From Alphaproteobacteria bacterium (lineage in GTDB: Bacteria; Pseudomonadota; Alphaproteobacteria; Rhodospirillales; Rhodospirillaceae), in the NCBI GenBank assembly GCA_003250275.1, contig QKGW01000488.1:1-5676 (forward strand): a stretch of DNA of 5,676 nt, read 5' to 3'. The translations under genes were made by a program, and so were the position numbers. The first letter of the stretch is position 1. The number at the start of each line of letters is the position of its first letter. Below are positions 1-5,676 of this stretch, in pieces. The notes under the pieces are model-generated. The model saw only the letters and a program-made list of their open reading frames with translations. It did not search any database and was not told the origin of the DNA.

Positions 1-2621
1 CCAGCACCGAGATCGCGTAGAGCGGCCCGGCCTGGTTGCCGGAAATCTTCTCCTGGTAGGAGAGGCCGGTCCACGCCTGCTGGAAGCCCTGCGGCAGTTC
101 GGAAACGATGCGTTCGATCTCGTTCATCGCGTCGCCCGAGCTGACCCCCGGCGCGGCTTGGCCCTGGATCTCCACCGCCGGGCGGCCGTTGAAGCGTTCG
201 AGGCGCGGCGAACCATAGGTCCAATGGCCACCCGCGAACGCCGAGAACGGCACCATGCCGCCTTCGGAATTGCGGACGTGCCAGAGGTTGATGTCCTCGG
301 GCAGCATCCGCGACGCCGGGGTGCCTTGCAGGTACACCGGCTTGACGCGGCCGCGGTCGATGAAGTCGTTGACGTAGTCGGAACCCCAGGCGATCGACAG
401 GGTGTTGTTGACGTCGGAGGCCGAGGGCCGAGGCCTTCGACTGGTCGATGATGACGTGATACTGCGGCTCGTCTTCGAGACCGTTAGGCCGGGTCGCGGC
501 GAGCAGCGGATCCTGCGCGGCCTTGCCGAGCAGCTGGTTGCGCGCCGCCATCAGCGGCTGGTGGCCCTGGTTGTTGAGGTCCTGGAGATAGAAGGTAAAG
601 CCGTTCGACGTGCCCATGCCGGGGATCGGCGGCGGCGCGAGGGCGAACACCATCGCGTCGCGGATGCCGGCGAAGCGCGCCATCGCCCGGCCCGACACCG
701 CCTGCGCCGAGAGGCGCGGATCGGTGCGTTCCTCGAACGGCTTCATCGGCACGAACACCAGACCGATGTTCTGGCCCTGGCCGGAGAACCCGAAGCCCGA
801 GACGTAGAACGCGCCCTTGACCGCGTCCTTCTCCTCGTCGAGGTAGTAGTTCTGCACCTCTTTGAGGATTTCGACGGTGCGTTCGCGCGTCGCGCCGACG
901 GGGAGCTGCACCGGGGTGATGATGATGCCCTGGTCCTCCTGCGGCAGGAACGAACTCGGCAGCCGCACGAACAGGAACCCGGTGAGGCCGACGATCGCGA
1001 CGAAGCCGAGAAGGAACACCGCCGGGCGGCGGATCATCCCGCCCGCCCAGTTGGCGTAGCCGGCGGCGGTGCGGTCGAAGTTGCGGTTGAACCACGCGGC
1101 TGCGCGGTTCTCGCCCTCCTTGTGGGGCTTGAGCACGGTGGCGCAGAGCGCCGGCGTGAGGATCAGCGCGACCATCACCGAGAGGATCATCGCGGTGACG
1201 ATGGTGACCGAGAACTGCCGGTAGATCACGCCCACCGACCCGCCGAAGAACGCCATCGGCACGAACACCGCCGAAAGCACGGTGGCGATGCCGACGAGCG
1301 CGCCGGTGATCTCGTCCATCGATTTGACCGTCGCCGCGCGCGGGCTGAGCCCCTCCTCGCGCATCACGCGTTCGACGTTCTCGACGACGACGATGGCGTC
1401 GTCGACGAGGAGGCCGATCGCGAGCACCATCGCGAACATCGTCAAGGTGTTGATCGAGTAGCCGAAGAACGCGAGCACGCCGAAGGTGCCGAGCAGCACC
1501 ACCGGCACCGCGATCGTCGGGATCAGCGTGGCGCGGAAGTTCTGGAGGAACACCAGCATCACGATGAACACCAGGATCACCGCCTCGACCAGGGTCTTGA
1601 CCACCTCGTGGATCGAGAGGCGGACGAACGGCGTGGTGTCGTAGGGATAGACGACGTCGAGACCCGCGGGGAAGGTCGGGCGCAACTGCTCGACCATCGC
1701 GCGCACCGCGTCGGCGGTGGCGATCGCGTTGGCGCCGGTGGCGAGGTTGATCGCGAGACCGGCGGCGGGCATCCTGTTGAAGTTGCCGTCGGTGACGTAG
1801 CTTTCCGCGCCGATCGCGACGTCGGCGACGTCGCCGATGCGCACCGTCGCGCCCGAGGTCTCGCTCTTGAGAATGATGTCGCGGAACTGCTCGGCGGTCT
1901 GCAAGCGGCTCTGCGCGGTGACCGTGGCGTTGAGCTGCTGGCCGCGCACCTGCGGCAGGCCGCCCAGCTGACCGGCGGAGACCTGCACGTTCTGCGCCTC
2001 GATCGCCGAAGCGACGTCGGAGGGCTGGAGCGCGTACTTCGCGAGCTTCTGCGGGTCGAGCCAGATCCGCATCGCGTAGCCCGAGCTGAACAGGCGGGTG
2101 TCGCCGACGCCGGGGACGCGCTTGAGGCTGTCGTTGAGTGAGCTGTCGATGAAGTCGCCGATGTCGACCGAGTTCATCGAACCGTCGGTGGAGACGAAGC
2201 CGACCACCATCAGGAAGCCCGACGACGACTTGGTCACGGTGAGGCCGTTCTGCTGCACGATCTGCGGCAGCTGCGAGGTGACCAGCTGCAGCTTGTTCTG
2301 CACCTGCATCTGCGCGACGTCGGGATTGGCCTTGTTGGTGAACGTCAGGGTGATCTCGGAGCGGCCGGTCGAGGTCGAGTTGGCGCTCATGTAGTCGAGA
2401 TTGTCGATGCCGGTCATGCCCTGCTCGATCACCTTGGTGACCGAGTTCTCGACGGTTTCGGCATCGGCGCCGGAATAGGTGCCGGTGATGTTGATCTGCG
2501 TCGGCGCGATCTCGGGGTACTGCGACACCGCCAGGGTGTTGAGGGCGAGCAGGCCGCCCATCATCACCACGATGGCGATCACCCAGGCGAAGATCGGCCG
2601 CGCGATGAAGAAACGCGACAT
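1..2621 (-). CDS. RND multidrug efflux pump inner-membrane subunit (AcrB/MexB-like, HAE-1), 3' end off window, apparent frameshift
   Basis: This is the proton-driven inner-membrane pump of a tripartite drug efflux complex. The ATG at 2621 opens with the typical N-terminus MSRFFIARPIFAWVIAI, and a GAAAGG ribosome binding site lies 7 nt upstream. The TM4 motif GLLVDDAIVVVENVERV places the proton-relay aspartates at residues 407 and 408, the same numbers as in E. coli AcrB. Other family landmarks are SSGFLMVVG and RLFSSGYAMRIW (equivalents of the AcrB drug-pocket F136 and F178), GFGFSGQGQN (the F615/F617 region) and PSSFLPQEDQG. After residue 735 (ALGL, 417-437) the homology moves to another frame. 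From 415 to 1 it reads DVNNTLSIAWGSDYVNDFID and ends in SGNQAGPLYAISVL, just before TM8. The original frame meets no stop before the window edge, so translation without a shift would give a scrambled tail. About 170 C-terminal residues, including the TM10 lysine, are outside. The family call is very secure; whether the gene is intact is uncertain. Confidence 0.9.
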   Translation of the reverse strand, partial: MSRFFIARPIFAWVIAIVVMMGGLLALNTLAVSQYPEIAPTQINITGTYSGADAETVENSVTKVIEQGMTGIDNLDYMSANSTSTGRSEITLTFTNKANPDVAQMQVQNKLQLVTSQLPQIVQQNGLTVTKSSSGFLMVVGFVSTDGSMNSVDIGDFIDSSLNDSLKRVPGVGDTRLFSSGYAMRIWLDPQKLAKYALQPSDVASAIEAQNVQVSAGQLGGLPQVRGQQLNATVTAQSRLQTAEQFRDIILKSETSGATVRIGDVADVAIGAESYVTDGNFNRMPAAGLAINLATGANAIATADAVRAMVEQLRPTFPAGLDVVYPYDTTPFVRLSIHEVVKTLVEAVILVFIVMLVFLQNFRATLIPTIAVPVVLLGTFGVLAFFGYSINTLTMFAMVLAIGLLVDDAIVVVENVERVMREEGLSPRAATVKSMDEITGALVGIATVLSAVFVPMAFFGGSVGVIYRQFSVTIVTAMILSVMVALILTPALCATVLKPHKEGENRAAAWFNRNFDRTAAGYANWAGGMIRRPAVFLLGFVAIVGLTGFLFVRLPSSFLPQEDQGIIITPVQLPVGATRERTVEILKEVQNYYLDEEKDAVKGAFYVSGFGFSGQGQNIGLVFVPMKPFEERTDPRLSAQAVSGRAMARFAGIRDAMVFALAPPPIPGMGTSNGFTFYLQDLNNQGHQPLMAARNQLLGKAAQDPLLAATRPNGLEDEPQYHVIIDQSKASALGLRRQQHPVDRLGFRLRQRLHRPRPRQAGVPARHPGVADAARGHQPLARPQFRRRHGAVLGVRGWPLDLWFAAPRTLQRPPGGGDPGPSRAGGQLGRRDERDRTHRFRTAAGLPAGVDRPLLPGEDFRQPGRAALRDLGA
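419..435. repeat. Tandem GGCCGAG repeat at the frame break in the pump gene
   Basis: The plus strand reads GGCCGAG twice (419-425, 426-432) followed by GCC. The frame change in the RND pump gene falls directly at its left edge (416-419). Short GC-rich repeats of this kind favour replication slippage and also sequencing or assembly errors. Confidence 0.7.
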
Positions 2622-2624
2622 CGC

Positions 2625-3845
2625 TTAACCTTTCTGCGGCTGGGCTGCGCCGGGGGTCTTGAGCAGGCCGGTGGCGGGGTCGATCTCGACCTCCTCCGGC
2701 TTCACCGTGCGCCCGGGCGCGGCTTTCTGACTGCCCGAGACGATCAGGCGGTCGCCGTCCTTGAGCCCACCCTCGACCAGCCAGTTGGTGCCGATGCTGC
2801 GGGTGACGTTGAGGATGCGCGCCTCGACCTTGTTCTCAGCCCCAACGACGAGCGCGGTCGGCTCGCCCTTGGTGTTGCGCGACACGCCGCGCTGCGGCAC
2901 CAGCATCGCCTGCTCGGCGACGCCCTCGGTGATCACCGCGTGCACGTACATGCCGGGCAGGAGCAGCCGCTCGGGATTGGGGAAGGTCGCGCGCAGGGTG
3001 TAGGTGCCGGTGGTCTCGGAAACGTTGGCCTCGGCGAACGCGAGGTTGCCGGTGTGGACGTAGACTTCGCCGTTCTCAAGGCGGAGCTGCACCGAGATCC
3101 CCTCGCCAGCCCGCTTGATCTTGCCGCTCGCCACCGCCTGGCGGAGCTTCAGCAGCTCGGCGCTCGACTGGGTGACGTCGACGTGGATCGGGTCGATCTG
3201 GCGGATCGTGGTGAGCGCGGTCGACTGGCTCGCGGTGACGAGCGCGCCCTGGGTGATCGTCGAGCGGTCGATGCGGCCGCCGATCGGCGCGAGCACGTCG
3301 GTGTAGTCGAGGTTGATCAAGGCGCTTTCGACCGCGGCGCGGGCCGCGGCAACGGCGGCGCGGTCGGCGGCGAGCGTCGCTTCGGCGTCGTCGAGGTCCT
3401 GGCGGCTCACCGCATTCTGCGCGGCGAGTTTCTTGTATCGCGCGACCTTGGCCGCGGCGGTCGGCACGAGCGCCTCCGCCTGCTTCTGCGCGGCGACCGC
3501 GGCGTCGTAGGCGGCCTGATAGCGCGAGGCGTCGATGCGGTAGAGCACCTCGCCGGCTTTGACCTCGCCACCCTCGGTGAACAGCCGCTCGCGGACGATG
3601 CCGTCGACCTGCGGGCGCACCTCGGCGACCAGAGACGCGACGGTGCGGCCGGGCAGTTCGGCGGTGAGCGTCACCGCCGAGGGGTGCAGCGTCACCACGC
3701 CGACGCTCGGCGGCGGCATCGTCTGCTGGGGAGTTTTCTGTTCTTCGCAAGCGGTCAACACCGTCACCGCGAGCAGCGCAGCGAGCGTCGGCGCGCGCAA
3801 GCCACCGATCAACGCCCGGGGGCGCAGCGCATCCTGGAGAGTCAC
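2625..3845 (-). CDS. RND efflux periplasmic adaptor lipoprotein (membrane fusion protein, AcrA/MexA-like)
   Basis: This 406-residue adaptor bridges the inner-membrane RND pump and an outer membrane channel. Residues 1-33 form a lipoprotein signal: arginines at 8, 10 and 17, a hydrophobic core at about 20-30, and a lipobox LTAC with the lipidated Cys at 33. The family domains follow in order: a first lipoyl half at about 74-105 (VRPQVDGIVRERLFTEGGEV), an Ala-rich alpha-helical hairpin at about 108-178, a second lipoyl half at about 183-215 (VLAPIGGRIDRSTITQGALV), a beta-barrel at about 217-305, and a membrane-proximal domain at about 310-385. Length and layout are normal for the family. The start is GTG (3843-3845), chosen because GAGGA lies 7 nt upstream and the resulting signal peptide is complete. 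A nearby ATG at 3851-3853 is in another frame and hits TGA after three codons. The TAA stop lies 3 bp before the pump gene, so the two are surely co-transcribed. Confidence 0.95.
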   Translation of the reverse strand: MTLQDALRPRALIGGLRAPTLAALLAVTVLTACEEQKTPQQTMPPPSVGVVTLHPSAVTLTAELPGRTVASLVAEVRPQVDGIVRERLFTEGGEVKAGEVLYRIDASRYQAAYDAAVAAQKQAEALVPTAAAKVARYKKLAAQNAVSRQDLDDAEATLAADRAAVAAARAAVESALINLDYTDVLAPIGGRIDRSTITQGALVTASQSTALTTIRQIDPIHVDVTQSSAELLKLRQAVASGKIKRAGEGISVQLRLENGEVYVHTGNLAFAEANVSETTGTYTLRATFPNPERLLLPGMYVHAVITEGVAEQAMLVPQRGVSRNTKGEPTALVVGAENKVEARILNVTRSIGTNWLVEGGLKDGDRLIVSGSQKAAPGRTVKPEEVEIDPATGLLKTPGAAQPQKG

Positions 3846-3852
3846 CTCGGCA

Positions 3853-3857
3853 TCCTC
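3853..3857 (-). promoter_or_regulatory. Ribosome binding site deciding the GTG start of the adaptor gene
   Basis: The minus strand reads GAGGA followed by a 7-nt spacer and GTG at 3845. This supports the GTG start over the nearby out-of-frame ATG, which would terminate after three codons. Confidence 0.65.
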
Positions 3858-3874
3858 GTCAAAGCCTTGGGAGA

Positions 3875-3891
3875 TACGGCACTTAGCCGTA
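3875..3891. promoter_or_regulatory. Inverted repeat, candidate repressor operator of the efflux operon
   Basis: A perfect 6-bp inverted repeat with a 5-nt centre (TACGGC-N5-GCCGTA) sits just downstream of the predicted -10 region and covers the predicted transcription start. It is 29 bp upstream of the adaptor start codon. Local repressors, often TetR or MarR type, commonly bind such repeats in front of RND efflux operons. No regulator gene is in this window. There is no T-run on either side, so a terminator is unlikely. Confidence 0.42.
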
Positions 3892-3913
3892 AATGTTGCC
3901 CCGGTGCGAGTTC

Positions 3914-3919
3914 TGTCAA
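3914..3919 (-). promoter_or_regulatory. Putative sigma-70 promoter -35 box for the efflux operon
   Basis: The minus strand reads TTGACA, a perfect -35 consensus in otherwise GC-rich DNA, about 70 bp upstream of the adaptor start codon. The -10 element is weaker: AACATT (3892-3897) gives a 16-nt spacer and matches three of six TATAAT positions. Transcription would start near 3885. The box lies between the stop of the upstream small gene and the adaptor start, where the efflux operon needs a promoter. Confidence 0.5.
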
Positions 3920-3945
3920 GGGAAACACGCCAACCCCGCCCGGGT

Positions 3946-4161
3946 TCAACGGCGACGCGCCCTCCGCCAAGCAGCGGCCGCGAGCAGCAGACCGAGCAGC
4001 AGGATCCCGGTCATCACCCGCCAAGGCATTTCGATGTCGATGCCGCCGGAGGCTCCGAACAGCAGGGCGATCAAACCGAGGATCAGAACGTACCCGGCAA
4101 CGATCTCCGCAACCGTGCGCCACGTCACGGAACCGGTCGCTTCGTCGTGAGGATCGTGCAT
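3946..4161 (-). CDS. Small two-helix membrane protein downstream of dctM, function unknown
   Basis: This 71-residue protein is not one I recognise. It has a polar N-terminus (MHDPHDEATGSVTWRT), a first hydrophobic helix at about 17-37, a short loop (GGIDIEMPWR) and a second helix at about 49-65. It ends in the basic tail RRARRR, which by the positive-inside rule puts the C-terminus in the cytoplasm, and probably the N-terminus too. I accept it as a real gene because AGGAGG (4170-4175) sits 8 nt before the ATG and overlaps the dctM stop, the gap to dctM is only 12 bp, and the composition is coherently that of a membrane protein. Its place suggests an accessory part of the TRAP transporter, but that is inferred from position only. 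It is not DctQ, which is already present upstream and is much longer. Confidence 0.78.
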   Translation of the reverse strand: MHDPHDEATGSVTWRTVAEIVAGYVLILGLIALLFGASGGIDIEMPWRVMTGILLLGLLLAAAAWRRARRR

Positions 4162-4169
4162 CGCCCTTT

Positions 4170-4175
4170 CCTCCT
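4170..4175 (-). promoter_or_regulatory. Perfect Shine-Dalgarno AGGAGG for the small membrane protein gene
   Basis: AGGAGG on the minus strand overlaps the TAG stop of dctM (4174-4176) and is 8 nt from the ATG at 4161. It is the strongest ribosome binding site in the window and the best single argument that the 71-codon gene is translated. Confidence 0.75.
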
Positions 4176-5517
4176 ATCCCGCGCCGAGGGCGCGCGGCAG
4201 AAACAGGATGATTTCGGGGAAGGCCACGCACAGCGCGAGCCCCACCGCCTGCAGCGCGATGAACGGCAGAACCGAGGCGAAAATCTCCTGCAACGAAATC
4301 TCGGGTGGCGCGACGCTCTTGAGGAAGAAGCACGCCGGGCCGAACGGCGGCGAGAGGAAGTAGATCTGGATGTTGATGGTGACGAGGACGCCGAACCACA
4401 CCTTCACCGCGTCGGCGTCGCCGACCGCGGGGAACGACAGGTCGGCGATCACCGGCGCGAAGATCGGCACGGTGATGAGGAGAATCGCGATCCACTCCAT
4501 GAAGGTGCCGAGCAGCATCAGGATCGCCATCATCACCAGCACGATGCCGAGCGGCGGCAGCGCGAGGCTGCGGATCAGCTCGCGCATGAAGTCCTGGCCG
4601 CCGATCAGGTTGTAGATGCCGACGAAGCTGACCGCGCCGATGATCAGCCAGATGATCGAGCCGACGGTGGTGAAGGTCTGCCGCGACGCGCCGAGGATGG
4701 TGGCGAGGTCGAGACGCTTGCGCGCCGCCGCGGCGACGAGCGCGCCGGCGACGCCGATCGCCGCCGCCTCGGTGACCGCGGCAATGCCCGCGTAGATGCT
4801 GCCGAGCACGGTCGCGACGACGAGAAGCGGGATCGCGATGCCGCGCAGCGCGGCGAGCTTGTCGGCGGCGGTGACCTCGCGGCGCTCGGCGGCGGGCGGC
4901 GGCGCGAGCGACGGGTTCATCCGCACCCGCAGGAGAATGTAGGCGACGTAGAACCCCGCGAGCATCAGGCCGGGGAACACCCCGCCGAGGAACAGCGCGC
5001 CGATCGAGACGTTGGCGGTGACGCCGTAGATCACCATCACGATCGACGGCGGGATCAGGGTGGCGAGCGAGCCGCCCGCGCAGATCGCGCCCATCGAGAG
5101 CTTGCGGTCGTAGCCGAGGCGCAGCATCTGCGGCAAAGCGATGAGGCCGAGCATCATGATCTCGCCGCCGATCACCCCGGCCATCGCCGCCATCAGCACC
5201 GCCACCGCGATCGTCTGGATCGCCACGCCGCCGCGCAGCCGCCCGGAGAGCAGCGCCATCGCGTCGAACAGGTCGTGCCCGACCCCGGCCTTCTCCATCA
5301 CGCTCGCCATCAGCACGAACAGCGGCACCGCGACGAAGGAATAGTGTTCGAGCACGCCGACGATCTGCCGCCCGACGAGGCCGAGCCCGGCGGGCCCGAA
5401 GTAGGCGAGCGCGGTGACGATCGACACGGTGAGGGTGACGACGCCCAGGGGAATCCCCGCGAGCATCAGCACGAACAGCGAGGCGATGATGACGAGAGTG
5501 GCGGATTCGATCGGCAT
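4174..5517 (-). CDS. dctM: TRAP transporter large permease DctM
   Basis: This 447-residue integral membrane protein is the main translocation subunit of a tripartite ATP-independent periplasmic (TRAP) transporter, which imports organic acids or similar solutes using an ion gradient and a periplasmic binding protein. It is hydrophobic throughout, with about a dozen membrane helices. Family motifs are GGSLATLIPPS (148-158), the segment GIAAVTEAAAIG (244-255), GTFMEWIAILLITVPIFAP (337-355) and the second hairpin motif FLSPPFGPACFFLK (387-400) followed by APPEI. Length is normal for a stand-alone DctM without a fused DctQ. The PPFGPACFFLK stretch recalls the mannitol/chloroaromatic (FcbT3) subgroup, from memory only. 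The ATG directly follows the dctQ stop (TGA-ATG), and AGGAGA (5526-5531) inside dctQ lies 8 nt upstream, which points to coupled translation. The substrate cannot be inferred without DctP. Confidence 0.96.
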   Translation of the reverse strand: MPIESATLVIIASLFVLMLAGIPLGVVTLTVSIVTALAYFGPAGLGLVGRQIVGVLEHYSFVAVPLFVLMASVMEKAGVGHDLFDAMALLSGRLRGGVAIQTIAVAVLMAAMAGVIGGEIMMLGLIALPQMLRLGYDRKLSMGAICAGGSLATLIPPSIVMVIYGVTANVSIGALFLGGVFPGLMLAGFYVAYILLRVRMNPSLAPPPAAERREVTAADKLAALRGIAIPLLVVATVLGSIYAGIAAVTEAAAIGVAGALVAAAARKRLDLATILGASRQTFTTVGSIIWLIIGAVSFVGIYNLIGGQDFMRELIRSLALPPLGIVLVMMAILMLLGTFMEWIAILLITVPIFAPVIADLSFPAVGDADAVKVWFGVLVTINIQIYFLSPPFGPACFFLKSVAPPEISLQEIFASVLPFIALQAVGLALCVAFPEIILFLPRALGAG

Positions 5518-5676
5518 TCAGCCCTTCTCCTCCAACCGGAAGACGATCCGCGCGAGCCCCGCGAGCACCTGCAGCAGATAGAGCCCCGCGCCGATCACCA
5601 GGACGATCTTGAGCACCGTCGGTAGCGGCGAGTTGAACGCGGAGCCGGACTTGTCGACCCAGCGCAGCGACTTCGC
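5518..5676 (-). CDS. dctQ: TRAP transporter small permease DctQ, C-terminal fragment (5' end off window)
   Basis: The last 52 codons of an open frame enter from the right edge and end in TGA (5518-5520), directly against the dctM start. The fragment begins AKSLRWVDKSGSAFNSPLP, continues with one hydrophobic helix (VLKIVLVIGAGLYLLQVLAG) and ends in a charged tail (RIVFRLEEKG). A final helix containing an LLQ motif, preceded by a polar Trp-containing stretch, is usual for the C-terminus of the four-helix DctQ subunit, which pairs with DctM in the inner membrane. The call rests on this pattern plus position immediately upstream of dctM. The N-terminal part and the dctP gene expected nearby are outside the window. 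Confidence 0.87.
   Translation of the reverse strand, partial: AKSLRWVDKSGSAFNSPLPTVLKIVLVIGAGLYLLQVLAGLARIVFRLEEKG

Larger units (their letters stand above)
3846..3945. other. Intergenic gap between the TRAP block and the efflux operon
   Basis: This 100-bp stretch is the largest non-coding gap in the window. It holds the putative promoter, the inverted repeat and the adaptor ribosome binding site. A short AACCC/GGGTT hairpin (3932-3946) follows the small gene but has only five pairs and no T-tract, so a clear terminator for the TRAP block is not visible. Some read-through into the efflux operon is therefore possible. Confidence 0.6.

Noticed and set aside
414..424. Programmed +1 ribosomal frameshift as explanation of the break
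   Set aside because: There is no slippery heptamer, no rare or stop codon at the shift point, and RND pumps are not known to use recoding. A +1 shift would also leave three residues missing from a conserved segment.
484..1095. Minus-strand open frame of 203 codons inside the pump gene
   Set aside because: It is a shifted-frame shadow of the RND coding sequence, which has clear homology throughout this stretch in its own frame.
402..2141. Long plus-strand open frame of 579 codons opposite the pump gene
   Set aside because: It is extremely rich in Arg, Asp, Glu, His and Ala with no hydrophobic core or known motif, typical of the antisense of a GC-rich gene. The minus strand holds a clear RND pump.
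3932..3946. AACCC/GGGTT hairpin after the small gene as a rho-independent terminator
   Set aside because: The stem has only five pairs with a GC-rich loop, and no T-run follows on the minus strand. It is too weak to call.
2940..4211. Plus-strand open frame of 423 codons opposite the adaptor gene
   Set aside because: Its Arg/Gly/Asp-rich composition has no family signal, and it overlaps a well-supported adaptor, the intergenic promoter region and the small membrane gene.
3842..4495. Minus-strand open frame of 217 codons covering the gap and the dctM 3' end
   Set aside because: It is out of frame with dctM, runs through the small membrane gene and is Arg-rich without motifs. The genes in other frames explain the sequence far better.
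3559..5625. Plus-strand open frame of 688 codons spanning the adaptor start, the gap and all of dctM
   Set aside because: It crosses several real genes and an intergenic gap and has low-complexity charged composition (runs of H, R, D, E). It is an antisense artefact of codon bias.

Overview
The window is high-GC DNA (roughly two thirds G+C by eye) with strong GC3 codon bias. Every convincing gene lies on the minus strand. The gene families and codon use fit a Gram-negative proteobacterium; Alphaproteobacteria is my best guess from the TRAP-plus-RND content and base composition, but no taxonomic marker is present. Reading in the direction of transcription (right to left), there are two consecutive gene blocks.

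Block 1 (about 5676 down to 3946) is the end of a TRAP-type solute uptake operon. It holds the C-terminal 52 codons of the small permease DctQ, the complete large permease DctM, and a 71-residue two-helix membrane protein. The dctQ stop directly abuts the dctM start (TGA-ATG). The small gene starts 12 bp after dctM with a perfect AGGAGG ribosome binding site that overlaps the dctM stop. The substrate-binding protein DctP is not in the window, so the substrate cannot be named.

Block 2 (about 3920 down to 1) is a tripartite efflux operon of the AcrAB/MexAB type. It starts in a 100-bp gap containing a good -35 box (TTGACA) and a perfect 6-bp inverted repeat placed where transcription should start, which looks like a repressor operator. 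Next come a lipoprotein periplasmic adaptor (MFP) and, 3 bp later, the inner-membrane RND pump. The pump gene runs off the left edge. An outer membrane channel gene, if present, would lie beyond it.

The main anomaly is a reading-frame break in the pump gene at about 416-419. The AcrB-like sequence before it (about 735 residues) and after it (138 codons) is well conserved, but the two parts are in different frames. The alignment is short by 8 bases at the break, which lies in a GGCCGAG tandem repeat. This is either a recent slippage mutation or a sequence error. I see no mobile element, RNA gene, CRISPR array or novel defence-like system. The rest is ordinary transport gene content.
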